Below, in pieces: positions 48,447-57,032 of a stretch of DNA of 64,000 nt (position 1 is the first letter of the stretch; each line of letters opens with the position of its first letter). This DNA is from Microcoleus sp. FACHB-61. GTDB taxonomy: Bacteria; Cyanobacteriota; Cyanobacteriia; Cyanobacteriales; Microcoleaceae. The notes below the pieces were generated by a model, which was not told where the DNA came from, ran no database searches, and worked only from the letters and a program-made list of their open reading frames with translations. A program made the translations under genes and the position numbers. The stretch lies in assembly GCA_014695295.1 (NCBI GenBank), contig JACJNY010000025.1, positions 186,001-250,000 of the forward strand, given 5' to 3'.

Positions 48447-49640
48447 ATGGAAGCAACACAACTGTCTTTATTCTCAAATGAGGAAGAGACAATTCCTGCC
48501 AAAAAGCAAAAGAAAGCAAAATTAGGGCGTTACGAACGCATCCAACGCGAACTAGAAGCAAATGACTGCGACCCCTACAAGATATTCATTGATGTTGAAT
48601 CTCAGTCACTGCCAAAATCAGACTATACATTTGTCGATCTTTTTTGCGGTGCGGGCGGCCTGACCCAAGGTTTATTGCAAGCAGGTTTTCGACCAATAGC
48701 CAGTGTAGAAATTAATCCCATCGCCTCAGCAACTCATACAAAAAACTTCCCTGATTGCCATCACTTGTGCGACGATATAAAAAACTTAAATCCCCAAAAG
48801 TTGCTCGCTGAAATGGGTTCGCCAGAAGTTCATGTTGTTGTAGGTGGGCCGCCGTGTCAAGGCTTCTCACTTGCAGGAAAACGCGACCCCAACGACCCTC
48901 GAAATCGCCTCTTTAGAGAGTTTGTCCGGGTAGTCTCTGAAATACGTCCTTGGTATGTTGTCATGGAAAACGTACCGGGAATATTGACTATACAAAAAGG
49001 AGCTGTTAAGCAAGCCATTTGTGAGGCTTTTCAGGAAATTGGCTATCCCCATATGTCCGTTGCTGTTCTGGAATCCGCAACCTATGGAGTCCCGCAAATC
49101 CGCCCGCGAGCCATTTTTATTGCCAATAGATTCGGGATGCCAAATCCCTATCCGAAGCCGCAATTGTTGCCGGAACAATACAAAGCGATTGAGTTAGCAA
49201 TTGATGATTTACCAGAGTATACTCCCATACCAGAAATTAACCACGAATGGACTCGTCATTCTGTTGAGTACATGGAAAGACTTGCTCAAGTTCCACCCGG
49301 CGGTTCTTTGTATGAAAGCTACGCCGATGCTTTCAAGCGACAGTATCCGGGAAAACCCAGTATGACTGTTAAAGAAAATCACGGCGGCACTCATATTCAT
49401 CCTTATCTTAATCGCGTGATTTCAGCCCGCGAAATGGCTAGATTGCAAACTTTCCCGGATTCATTTATTTTTGAAGGTTCTATGAAAAAGGCAATGTGGC
49501 AAATCGGAAATGCAGTACCGCCCCGCTTAGCAGAGTGTATCGGTTTTGCACTTATTCCATATTTGAGTGATCTTGTACTTAACAAGCCTCGCTTAGTTAC
49601 TATTGACAGTCCTGAGCAGATTCCGCTAGTTTTTGATTGA
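48447..49640 (+). CDS. DNA cytosine-5 methyltransferase (type II R-M)
   Basis: The 397-residue protein has motif I FVDLFCGAGG, motif IV with the catalytic Cys (GGPPCQGFS), motif VI ENVPG, motif VIII QIRPRAIF and motif X IGNAVPPRLAECIG. Methylates cytosine C5 in a target not readable from sequence. N-terminal 55 residues are charged and specific to this group. The gene converges with and overlaps the 3' end of the restriction enzyme gene by 41 bases. Confidence 0.95.
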   Translation: MEATQLSLFSNEEETIPAKKQKKAKLGRYERIQRELEANDCDPYKIFIDVESQSLPKSDYTFVDLFCGAGGLTQGLLQAGFRPIASVEINPIASATHTKNFPDCHHLCDDIKNLNPQKLLAEMGSPEVHVVVGGPPCQGFSLAGKRDPNDPRNRLFREFVRVVSEIRPWYVVMENVPGILTIQKGAVKQAICEAFQEIGYPHMSVAVLESATYGVPQIRPRAIFIANRFGMPNPYPKPQLLPEQYKAIELAIDDLPEYTPIPEINHEWTRHSVEYMERLAQVPPGGSLYESYADAFKRQYPGKPSMTVKENHGGTHIHPYLNRVISAREMARLQTFPDSFIFEGSMKKAMWQIGNAVPPRLAECIGFALIPYLSDLVLNKPRLVTIDSPEQIPLVFD

Positions 49641-50334
49641 GAGCATTTCGCCAAGTTTCAAAATCATACCAGCCGCATCCTGTGCAGCCTTCCTCAGCTT
49701 CAGCGCCGCGCTGATGTATGGAAGGCCAGTCTTCGCCTCTTTCATACCAAAAGTTGATTCCGAAAGGTGTGCCTCTTTTCCCTGTTTTGATGCAGCGTTC
49801 GCAACTTCGAGATTTTAGAAGGTTGTGATTGCCTGAAGCATCTTTTTTGAGCAACTGAAACTTTGCCTTGATTTCAGATTCGCTCATAGATGCCAGGTGT
49901 GGTGGCTCATTATCTCCCCAACGCTCCATTGGGAATCTATGGTCAATTACTAACTCATGAGCTGCTCGTTTTCTCTGTTCGATTACATCTGTATAAAAGT
50001 AAACTTCGAGAATTCTTTTTACCAAAGAAACAGGTATGTTAGCAGCAGAATTTGCTGATTTAATTTCTCCTGTCCACAAATCGCCCAAACGTGTTGCCTG
50101 ACAAGTTTGACAGTATCTCTTTTCTGTTACAATAACCAGACCGGGGCGCTTCCTGGTTCCGCGCTGCAATCCCTGAATTCCGCCACCGCCAGCATATTGA
50201 GCTGATGCTATCTGTTTGCCTTCGCACTCTCGACAGTGCCATTTTTGGTCTGAGAGGAGATTAAAGACTTTGAATTGAGTTGAGTCTTGTTTTAATTGAG
50301 CTTTAATTGTGCTTGCTAAATCTTGATTGTTCAC
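49600..50334 (-). CDS. HNH-type type II restriction endonuclease
   Basis: The 244-residue protein starts GTG at 50334 (overlapping the controller gene stop as GTGA). The HNH core is HELVIDHRFPMERWG with the second His/Asn in SGNHNLL, and there are several CxxC pairs (CREC, CQTC, CERC, CTGC) for structural zinc. It is convergent with the C5 methyltransferase, as expected for a paired restriction enzyme. Recognition site unknown. Confidence 0.85.
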   Translation of the reverse strand: MNNQDLASTIKAQLKQDSTQFKVFNLLSDQKWHCRECEGKQIASAQYAGGGGIQGLQRGTRKRPGLVIVTEKRYCQTCQATRLGDLWTGEIKSANSAANIPVSLVKRILEVYFYTDVIEQRKRAAHELVIDHRFPMERWGDNEPPHLASMSESEIKAKFQLLKKDASGNHNLLKSRSCERCIKTGKRGTPFGINFWYERGEDWPSIHQRGAEAEEGCTGCGWYDFETWRNALNQKLAESAQDCQ

Positions 50335-50579
50335 TCTACGTTTTCCGCTTCTATTTCTAGATTTTCGAGAAGATTGGAAACTGTTGTGCCCAAGCCCGTA
50401 GCTAGACTTGCAATTGCAGTGATGGACGGATTCCTGACTCCGCGTTCGACTCCAGATATATAGGTGCGGTCTAAATTAGCCCGCATTCCGAGCTCCTCTT
50501 GCGAAATTCCCAACGCTGTCCTGCGTTGCTTTACGAGATGACCTAAAGCACGCAGAATCTTCTGTTTCGATCGACTCAT
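50331..50579 (-). CDS. XRE-family controller (C) protein of the R-M system
   Basis: The protein is about 82 residues from ATG at 50579 (MSRSKQKILRALGHLVKQRR), with a clear HTH (LGISQEELGMRANLDRTYIS) typical of C proteins that delay restriction gene expression. The longer ORF to 50726 adds 49 unlikely residues across the purB start. It is overlapped with the restriction gene by a GTGA, giving translational coupling. A palindrome at 50621-50631 may be its operator. Confidence 0.85.
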   Translation of the reverse strand: MSRSKQKILRALGHLVKQRRTALGISQEELGMRANLDRTYISGVERGVRNPSITAIASLATGLGTTVSNLLENLEIEAENVE

Positions 50580-50620
50580 CTGCCAATTTTCAGTCTCTGC
50601 GGACGATCGGTCTACGGACG

Positions 50621-50631
50621 ATGTGTCACAT
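50621..50631 (-). promoter_or_regulatory. Candidate C-box palindrome ATGTG-T-CACAT
   Basis: A perfect 11-base palindrome lies about 42-52 bases upstream of the controller gene start. It is the only obvious palindrome in this short upstream region; binding is inferred. Confidence 0.4.
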
Positions 50632-50727
50632 ATCTCAAAAGTTCGATCGCCCGAAATTCCCCCTCCCGACTGAAGACGGATGCCGCGCAGAGGTACAATA
50701 GGACGATCGCATTCCCCAACTCCCACC

Positions 50728-52023
50728 GTGATAGAGCGCTACACTTTGCCCGAAATGGGCAACATCTGGACTGAAACCGCCAAACTGAAAAGCTGGCTAC
50801 AAGTAGAAATCGCTGTCTGCGAAGCTCAAGCCGAACTCGGCTACATCCCCGCCGCCGCAGTCGAAGAAATCAAAGCTAAGGCTAATTTTGACCCCAAACG
50901 AGTCCTCGAAATAGAAGCCGAAGTCCGCCACGACATGATCGCCTTCTTGACAAATGTCAACGAATATGTAGGCGATGCCGGCCGCTACATTCACCTCGGC
51001 TTAACCAGTTCCGATGTGCTGGATACTGCTTTGGCGCTGCAATTAGTCGCTAGCGTCAATATCTTGTTAGAACGTGTCGAAGAATTGAGTCAAGCTATTC
51101 GCTATCAGGCTCAACAGCATCGCAATACCGTCATGGTTGGCCGATCGCACGGAATTCACGCCGAACCCATCACCTTTGGCTTTAAACTAGCAGGATGGCT
51201 GGCAGAAGTGTTTCGCAGCCGCGCCCGATTAGTGAATTTGCGATCGTCAATTGCTGTCGGCAAAATCTCCGGTGCAGTCGGAACCTATGCTAATATCGAT
51301 CCGCGAATAGAAGCGATCGCCTGTCAAAACCTCGGACTCGAACCCGATACCGCATCCACTCAAGTCATTTCGCGCGATCGACACGCCGAATACGTCCAAA
51401 CCTTAGCACTCTTAGCAGCATCGATCGAGCGTTTTGCAGTAGAAATCCGCAACCTGCAACGCACCGACGTTCTCGAAGTCGAAGAATTCTTTTCCAAAGG
51501 GCAAAAAGGCTCATCCGCCATGCCCCACAAACGCAACCCGATTCGATCGGAAAGACTGACAGGAATGGCGAGAATTGTCCGCGCCAACGCCGTCGCAGCC
51601 TTAGAAAACGTTGCACTTTGGCACGAACGAGACATCTCTCACAGTTCCGTAGAACGGATGATTTTGCCCGACAGTTCTACAGTAACTCACTTCATGTTAG
51701 TAGAAACCACAGACTTAGTAAAACACCTGCTAGTCTATCCCGAAAACATGAAGCAAAACATGAACCTTTACGGCGGAGTCATCTTCAGCCAGCGAGTGAT
51801 GTTAGCCTTAGTAGAAAAAGGCACGAGTCGCGAAGACGCCTACAAAATTGTGCAATCTTGTGCTCACGAAGCTTGGAACAAACCGGGCGGCAATTTCTAC
51901 AATTTAATTGCTAAGGACGATCGGGTAACAGCTAAAATGACGACCAAAGAAATTGATGATTGTTTCGATCCGCAGTATCAATTGAGGCACTTAGATTTAG
52001 TGTATCAGCGCTTGGGAATTTGA
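50728..52023 (+). CDS. purB: Adenylosuccinate lyase
   Basis: The 431-residue enzyme cleaves SAICAR and adenylosuccinate in purine synthesis. I start at GTG 50728 (product MIERYTLPEMGNIW) because relatives start there; the longer ATG ORF from 50680 is unlikely. The signature GSSAMPHKRNP and the catalytic His in GRSHGIHAEP are present. It is divergent from the R-M controller gene, whose start lies about 150 bases away, so the two promoters overlap. Confidence 0.96.
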   Translation: MIERYTLPEMGNIWTETAKLKSWLQVEIAVCEAQAELGYIPAAAVEEIKAKANFDPKRVLEIEAEVRHDMIAFLTNVNEYVGDAGRYIHLGLTSSDVLDTALALQLVASVNILLERVEELSQAIRYQAQQHRNTVMVGRSHGIHAEPITFGFKLAGWLAEVFRSRARLVNLRSSIAVGKISGAVGTYANIDPRIEAIACQNLGLEPDTASTQVISRDRHAEYVQTLALLAASIERFAVEIRNLQRTDVLEVEEFFSKGQKGSSAMPHKRNPIRSERLTGMARIVRANAVAALENVALWHERDISHSSVERMILPDSSTVTHFMLVETTDLVKHLLVYPENMKQNMNLYGGVIFSQRVMLALVEKGTSREDAYKIVQSCAHEAWNKPGGNFYNLIAKDDRVTAKMTTKEIDDCFDPQYQLRHLDLVYQRLGI

Positions 52024-52079
52024 GGATAATTAACAATTAAAAATTAGTTCGAGAAGTGATTTATCATTCTCGCGCTTGT

Positions 52080-52245
52080 CCCACAGTCCGCCGGGGGTTA
52101 AAACCCCCGTCTCATAGCTAAAGTCGGTTAAAACCGACTGAAAGACTCATAAAATAAAAGTTTTAGAGAAATATTTCAGTTTTCTTCAGAGGACTTTAGC
52201 TATGAGACAGGGGTTTCAACCCTTGTCGGTCTGGCGGGCTGGCAG
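52080..52245. repeat. Long hairpin element downstream of purB
   Basis: The left arm GTCCGCCGGGGGTTAAAACC...CTCATAGCTAAAGTC is mirrored by GACTTTAGCTATGAGACAGG...GGCGGGC on the right, arms of about 45 bases. The interior has a second GTCGGTTAAAACCGAC hairpin. This is a dispersed cyanobacterial element type. Confidence 0.8.
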
Positions 52246-52320
52246 ACAAGACGAAAAACGCGAAAATCCCCGAAGATATGAATTGTGAAAACCAATATAA
52301 GACCTCAAATTAACAGAGTT

Positions 52321-53046
52321 ATGAAAATTAGCCGATTTACAAGATATCTAATTGTATTCATCCTCGTATTACTATCTACAACCACGCTGAATTATACAAC
52401 ATCTATTCGCGCCCAGGAGCCGCCACAAGTGCAAAATACCCAACCAGAACCAAACCCAGTAGTACCTGAAAGTATTTTCATGAGTCAACTTCCCAGTTCG
52501 GCGCGACTGGTTGACATCCGCACCGTAAATCCCAACATTCGCCTCGATATCCGATACGCCACTACTAACAATTTCTTGAAACGCAAACTTTACCCTATAT
52601 CGAAATGCGCTTTGAGAAGTTCTGTTGCTCAACAGTTAGGGCTAGTTCAAACAGATTTGGAAAAAATCGGATTGGGTTTGAAAGTTTACGATTGCTACAG
52701 ACCTTTCTCTGTCACTAAGCAAATGTGGGAAGTTTGGCCAGATCCGCGCTATGTTGCTAATCCTGCTAGGGGTTCGCGGCACAATCGCGGTGCTGCTATT
52801 GATTTGACTTTAGTCGATCGCACGGGCAAAGAATTAGAGATGCCTACTCCTTATGATGATTTTACCGAAAAAGCTCACGGAGATTATCAAGGCGGCAGCG
52901 CGGAATCTCGGAAAAATCGTCAAGTGCTTAAGGATGCGATGAAAAAACACGGATTGATCGGTATAACAACTGAATGGTGGCACTTTGATTCGGAAGATTG
53001 GCAGAAATTTGCGATTCTTGATATATCGCTCGGGACGATTCCTTAA
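52321..53046 (+). CDS. VanX/DdpX-type D-Ala-D-Ala dipeptidase (putative)
   Basis: The protein is about 241 residues from ATG 52321 with a signal-like hydrophobic N terminus (YLIVFILVLLS); a GTG start 36 bases earlier is possible. Zn-peptidase motifs SRHNRGAAIDLTL and EWWHF match the peptidase M15D (VanX) family. It probably trims peptidoglycan dipeptides in the periplasm. Resistance function cannot be inferred. Confidence 0.9.
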   Translation: MKISRFTRYLIVFILVLLSTTTLNYTTSIRAQEPPQVQNTQPEPNPVVPESIFMSQLPSSARLVDIRTVNPNIRLDIRYATTNNFLKRKLYPISKCALRSSVAQQLGLVQTDLEKIGLGLKVYDCYRPFSVTKQMWEVWPDPRYVANPARGSRHNRGAAIDLTLVDRTGKELEMPTPYDDFTEKAHGDYQGGSAESRKNRQVLKDAMKKHGLIGITTEWWHFDSEDWQKFAILDISLGTIP

Positions 53047-53078
53047 TTATACTATTTATTAAAAGTCGCATATCCGGG

Positions 53079-53105
53079 TAGGGACACGGCACTGCCGTGT
53101 CCCTA
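53079..53105. terminator. Perfect 13-bp hairpin between convergent genes
   Basis: TAGGGACACGGCA-C-TGCCGTGTCCCTA lies between the dipeptidase and the minus-strand SH3 gene. No strong T-run follows on either side, so it is a probable bidirectional terminator or dispersed repeat. Confidence 0.6.
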
Positions 53106-53120
53106 AAGATGTTAGGAAAA

Positions 53121-53966
53121 TTATCGCAATCTTACCGAAAATTCGTATTCGTATCCCCGGAAGTTTGAGCCTAGTTCTAAAGTGTAATTGCCTGTTACTG
53201 GCAATTTTCCTGCCCACTCTGTTTCATTGTCTTGATAAGGATCTCCTGCTAAAAGTTTGCCACCAGGAGTGAGAATTTGGGGGAAAACATCTTTGCGATT
53301 CCTAACAGTCATAGTTTGACCCTTAGCGGCGCGAATTATGTAAGAGTGGGTGCCGCCGCCGATAATTCGACCTTTAACAATTGCTTCATCTCCTCCCGGG
53401 AGAAAATTAATCTGCTGGTTGACGTTAGAACAACTGCTTTCGGTGCGTCTTTTCGCAACCCAACCGGGAACAGGATCGGTAATTCGCAGCCAACCGTTTT
53501 GTTCTTCGACCACTAAAACAAAGGTATTATTTTTAAGTTTTCCTACTATTTGGCTGCCACTTACTTGCGGGATCGATCGCACATTTAGCGGTGGATTCGT
53601 ATCGCTGACGACAGCCTGGGTGATTTTGCAACCCGAATTTGGCGGTGTGACAACTACTGGCTCAACTTTTCGCGGAGAGACTCTTGCAACTAGCGAGGGT
53701 TGAAGTGGTGGGGTTTTGGCTGGTTGAGATTGAGATGGGGGAGATTCTGCGGCCTGGGCTTGTGCTGGCAGAGGTTTTGGTTGCCGAAATTCGGGGTTGT
53801 TCGTCGGCCCCCCTGCAATCGGATTTCTGGTGGATGTCGGCGATTCTGCAAGGGGAACATTGGATTGTTTCATCGCACCCGACTGTATAGTTGCAACAGC
53901 TACTCCCACCGCTGTTGCCATTCCTGCTAAGCTTACTGTGATGATTTGACGCTTCGTAAATGACAT
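53121..53966 (-). CDS. SH3b domain secreted or membrane-anchored protein
   Basis: The 281-residue protein has an N-terminal hydrophobic segment (IITVSLAGMATAVGVAVAT), a Pro/Gln/Ser-rich linker (about 35-90), a bacterial SH3 domain (PPLNVRSIPQVSGSQIVGKL and on to GWLRI...GWVAKR) and a C-terminal beta-sandwich resembling PPC domains (GQTMTVRNRK, NYTLELGSN). It is probably periplasmic and cell-wall-associated. It is convergent with the VanX-type gene, also cell-wall related. Confidence 0.75.
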   Translation of the reverse strand: MSFTKRQIITVSLAGMATAVGVAVATIQSGAMKQSNVPLAESPTSTRNPIAGGPTNNPEFRQPKPLPAQAQAAESPPSQSQPAKTPPLQPSLVARVSPRKVEPVVVTPPNSGCKITQAVVSDTNPPLNVRSIPQVSGSQIVGKLKNNTFVLVVEEQNGWLRITDPVPGWVAKRRTESSCSNVNQQINFLPGGDEAIVKGRIIGGGTHSYIIRAAKGQTMTVRNRKDVFPQILTPGGKLLAGDPYQDNETEWAGKLPVTGNYTLELGSNFRGYEYEFSVRLR

Positions 53967-54315
53967 AAAAAACCCTCTCTGTATCTATACTGATAATTTT
54001 TATTTGGGAGTTGGGGCGATCGCCAGTTAATTTCTAGTGGAAATACTTAGTGCGGCCCACAGGGTCAGGATTTTTAGATAAAATTTCAGATCCATAATTG
54101 TCGCAATAATTTGAGTCAATATAGCAATCCTTGCAGGAGTCGTAAATTTTTGACCCCACCCCAACCCTCCCCTTATCAAGGGGAGGGAGTAAGAAATTCA
54201 CAAATGATTTAGGATGGCTATATATACTGGACGCCTATACTGATGGTAATCTTGCTCTGGGGTATTTGCGCGCAAATTTGCGAAGAAGGTAAGCGTTCAG
54301 CGCGAGGTACATAAA
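53967..54315. other. Intergenic with a second MITE-like element
   Basis: At 54119-54224 a segment bounded by TATAGCAATCCT and AGGATGGCTATA contains an inner CCAACCCTCCCCTTATCAAG-type hairpin. The outer ends match those of the element at 27098-27197. Upstream of the NACHT gene no other feature was seen. Confidence 0.6.
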
Positions 54316-55683
54316 ATGTCAAAATTGATTCCTCTGAGATTACAACCGCCTCGCGATCGATTGTTGGAGGAGGTGAAGCAGGAAGTCCAAGCAGGGCGAT
54401 CGCAGTCTTTGCACGCCGCTGTGCTGGCTAACCTCAGTCAAGACTCGCCGCCTGTTGGTGTTAACCGCTGTTGGGATGTGGAAGTGAAAGCGGGCAACCG
54501 TCCGAGTTTTCGGCTTCCTCCCAAAGCAAGCGTTGCTAAAGTGTTCGATCGCACCGGCGGCAAATTGGTAATTTTGGGAGCGACGGGTGCAGGCAAAACT
54601 ACGACGCTGCTAGAATTAGCTCGGGTGTTAATTTCCCGCGCCCAAAAAGATGCTAGTTTTCCAGTACCAGTGCTGTTTGAACTCGGATCGTGGAAAGCAG
54701 AATCCGGGGCGATCGCAGATTGGTTAATTGCTCAACTTCAGTTCAAATACGGCATCTCTCCTGCTGTCGGCAAAAAATGGCTCGCCGAACAAAAATTGCT
54801 GCCTCTCCTCGACGGCTTGGACGAAGTGGAAACCCACCGCCAAAATATCTGCATTCAAGCAATCAATCAGTTTGTTGAAAGCGAATTTAAACCAAAACAT
54901 TTAGTAGCTTGCAGCAGTTTTGAAGCTTACAAAAACTGCGATACTAGATTTAAACTACAAGCAGCGGTTTTATTGAAACCTTTAACAGAAACTCAAATTC
55001 AAAATTATCTGCTAGAAGCCAGAAGCCGCGAACTTTGGTACAGCATTGAGCGCGAGCCGGAGTTGTTGAAATTGGCAAAAGTTCCCTTGCTTCTGAGCAT
55101 GATGGCTCTGGCTTACGACGATATTTTAATTGAAGCTTGGAAGCGCATAAGTTCTGCAGAAGAACAGCGCAAATATCTGTTAACTGCCTATATTCGCCAC
55201 CAAATCACCGGGGAAGTCAAGCAGTATCCCAGAGGTAAGGAACTGCGGCCCGAACAAATTCGCCACTGGCTGGGATGGTTGGCCAGAAGGATGGAACAGC
55301 AAGGAATTCAAGAATTTTACCTCGATCGCATACCGTCTAGCTGGCTGCAAACAGGCGAGGAACGGCGCAAGTATCAGTTGGGAGTTAAGCTGGTTGGCGG
55401 GCTGATTTGGGTGATTTTGGGATTAATTGCCACCCTAGTCTCCGGGTCGATTTGGGGATTAATTGCGGGTGGTGTTGCTGCGGTAATTAGTGCTTTGTTG
55501 CCGGGAATTCCGGGGATTGAAAGTTTTATCTTGCGCCTCGTGCTGTGGTCGAACGGCTACATTCCTTGGGATTACAGGCGTTTTCTCGATGCTGCGACCG
55601 ATCGCTTGTTGCTGCAAAAAACGGGCGATCGGCGTTATCGATTTATTCACGATTTATTGCAAAAACATTTTTCGGAAATCTAA
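54316..55683 (+). CDS. NACHT-domain NTPase with membrane segments
   Basis: In this 455-residue protein Walker A is GATGAGKTTT (about 88-97), Walker B is LLPLLDGLDEVE, and the NACHT-associated helical region follows. About residues 350-410 hold two or three hydrophobic segments (GLIWVILGLIATLVSGSIWG; IWGLIAGGVAAVISALLPG), so it is membrane-bound. NACHT proteins are STAND signalling ATPases, some in antiphage defence; role here is inferred only. hicBA follows 80 bases downstream on the same strand. Confidence 0.8.
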   Translation: MSKLIPLRLQPPRDRLLEEVKQEVQAGRSQSLHAAVLANLSQDSPPVGVNRCWDVEVKAGNRPSFRLPPKASVAKVFDRTGGKLVILGATGAGKTTTLLELARVLISRAQKDASFPVPVLFELGSWKAESGAIADWLIAQLQFKYGISPAVGKKWLAEQKLLPLLDGLDEVETHRQNICIQAINQFVESEFKPKHLVACSSFEAYKNCDTRFKLQAAVLLKPLTETQIQNYLLEARSRELWYSIEREPELLKLAKVPLLLSMMALAYDDILIEAWKRISSAEEQRKYLLTAYIRHQITGEVKQYPRGKELRPEQIRHWLGWLARRMEQQGIQEFYLDRIPSSWLQTGEERRKYQLGVKLVGGLIWVILGLIATLVSGSIWGLIAGGVAAVISALLPGIPGIESFILRLVLWSNGYIPWDYRRFLDAATDRLLLQKTGDRRYRFIHDLLQKHFSEI

Positions 55684-55764
55684 ATGCCGGAACTTGACAA
55701 AAACAAATATAATGGATGTAACTGTGAAGGAGATTCCAATATTCGACAAGCAAAAGGAAACTCA

Positions 55765-56037
55765 ATGACTGTAAAATTCATTCTGAGCGAATACGTTGAC
55801 AAAGCAATGGCTGAGGCTATGTATGACAAACTTGAAGATCGTAGCTTTGTTGGGAAAATTCCTGTTTGCAAGGGAGTCATCGCCTTTGGTTCAACTTTAA
55901 AAGAGTGTCAAAATGAGTTGCGCTCAACTTTGGAAGACTGGATTTTGCTAGGGTTGAAATTGCGACATCGAATGCCCGTCATTGACAATATTGATTTAAA
56001 TCAGGAGCCTAGCCTTGAGCCGTTGGACACCTTGTAA
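55765..56037 (+). CDS. hicB: HicB-family antitoxin
   Basis: The 90-residue protein starts MTVKFILSEYVDKAMAEAMY (ATG 55765, preceded by AAAGGAAA). It has the HicB pattern FVGKIPVCKGVIAFGSTLKECQNEL then a short tail. It overlaps the hicA start by 23 bases. Antitoxin-first order is less common for HicAB but is seen in cyanobacteria. The pair is probably autoregulated. Confidence 0.85.
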   Translation: MTVKFILSEYVDKAMAEAMYDKLEDRSFVGKIPVCKGVIAFGSTLKECQNELRSTLEDWILLGLKLRHRMPVIDNIDLNQEPSLEPLDTL

Positions 56038-56245
56038 GCGTCGAGAGTTCATCCAGAAATTACAACAGCTAGGCTTTTCGGGCCCTTTTTCTGGAAGTAA
56101 GCACCAGTTTATGATTTATCAGGAGTATCGCTTAACGATTCCCTCTAATGATGAGTATTCTGTCCCTCAGCTACGGATGATGATTCGAGAGACCGAGGAG
56201 ATTATAGAAAGGCAAATTACTATTGAACAATGGAATAGCTTGTGA
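56015..56245 (+). CDS. hicA: HicA-family mRNA interferase toxin
   Basis: The 76-residue protein from a TTG start (MSRWTPCKRREFIQKLQQLG) has the HicA dsRBD-like signature FSGSKHQFMIYQEYRLTIP, with the catalytic His in SKHQF. AGGAG lies about 9 bases upstream. It cleaves mRNA when its antitoxin is lost. It overlaps hicB by 23 bases. Confidence 0.85.
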   Translation: MSRWTPCKRREFIQKLQQLGFSGPFSGSKHQFMIYQEYRLTIPSNDEYSVPQLRMMIRETEEIIERQITIEQWNSL

Positions 56246-56272
56246 ACTAACACACACTCATCCCAAAAAAGT

Positions 56273-56836
56273 TTATGGTATTTTTGCCATTTGAAATAGC
56301 TGTGACGCCGTAAATTCTAATCCATCAAAAAGTGGCTCTTTTAATAGGGTATCTCCCATATAAGTCTGCGGTGCTGCATCAGGGTAAAAAACTGTAATGC
56401 TTCTAGCCTTGCTATCTACTACCCAAACCCGCAAGACTTTAGCATCTAAATAATTTCTCGCTTTAGCCGCTAACTGACCGAAAGTTGGTTCGGGTGAAAT
56501 AATTTCTATGACTAATTCTGGGGCTACAGGACAGGCTTCATCTTGATTCCAGTCAGGAGATAAGCGGTGGTAAGAAACATATAAAAGGTCTGGTACTGGC
56601 ACCCAGTCTCGCCCCAGTCTGGTTAATCTTACCGCCCATTCTACACCAATTTCTCCCCGTTCCTCACCCCACTGTTCGAGGAGTTTTATTAGGCTGCGGG
56701 TGAGGCGAGAATGAAATTTTTTAGGTGACATCTTCGGTACTGCTTGCTCGTCAATAAGTTCGTAGGTAATATCGCCTTCTCCTTCGGGAAGAGCGAGAAA
56801 CTCTTCCAGAGTTAGTTCAGTTTTTGTCTGGAGCAT
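56273..56836 (-). CDS. Uma2 family (DUF820) putative endonuclease, third copy
   Basis: The 187-residue protein has LEEFLALPEGEGDITYELID, VPVPDLLYVS, PELVIEIISPEPTFGQLAAKARNYL, with the PD...E...K pattern. It differs considerably from the two copies at 550-3152, so it belongs to a different subgroup. It is convergent with hicA. Function unknown. Confidence 0.88.
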   Translation of the reverse strand: MLQTKTELTLEEFLALPEGEGDITYELIDEQAVPKMSPKKFHSRLTRSLIKLLEQWGEERGEIGVEWAVRLTRLGRDWVPVPDLLYVSYHRLSPDWNQDEACPVAPELVIEIISPEPTFGQLAAKARNYLDAKVLRVWVVDSKARSITVFYPDAAPQTYMGDTLLKEPLFDGLEFTASQLFQMAKIP

Positions 56837-57032
56837 AATATTCCTCTGCTGTGGGCAGGCAAGTTAGTATTATTTTAACTTAAAAATTAATTGACATAAT
56901 ACAAATGTTATGATACCAGATGTGGGGAAAATCTCAAGTCTTAACTGTCAAATTTGCGATCGCATCCTCATCCACACCCCCAAAAGGTTAAGATTCTAAT
57001 CTGACCCTCCTGAAATTATTGGTTCACCTCCT

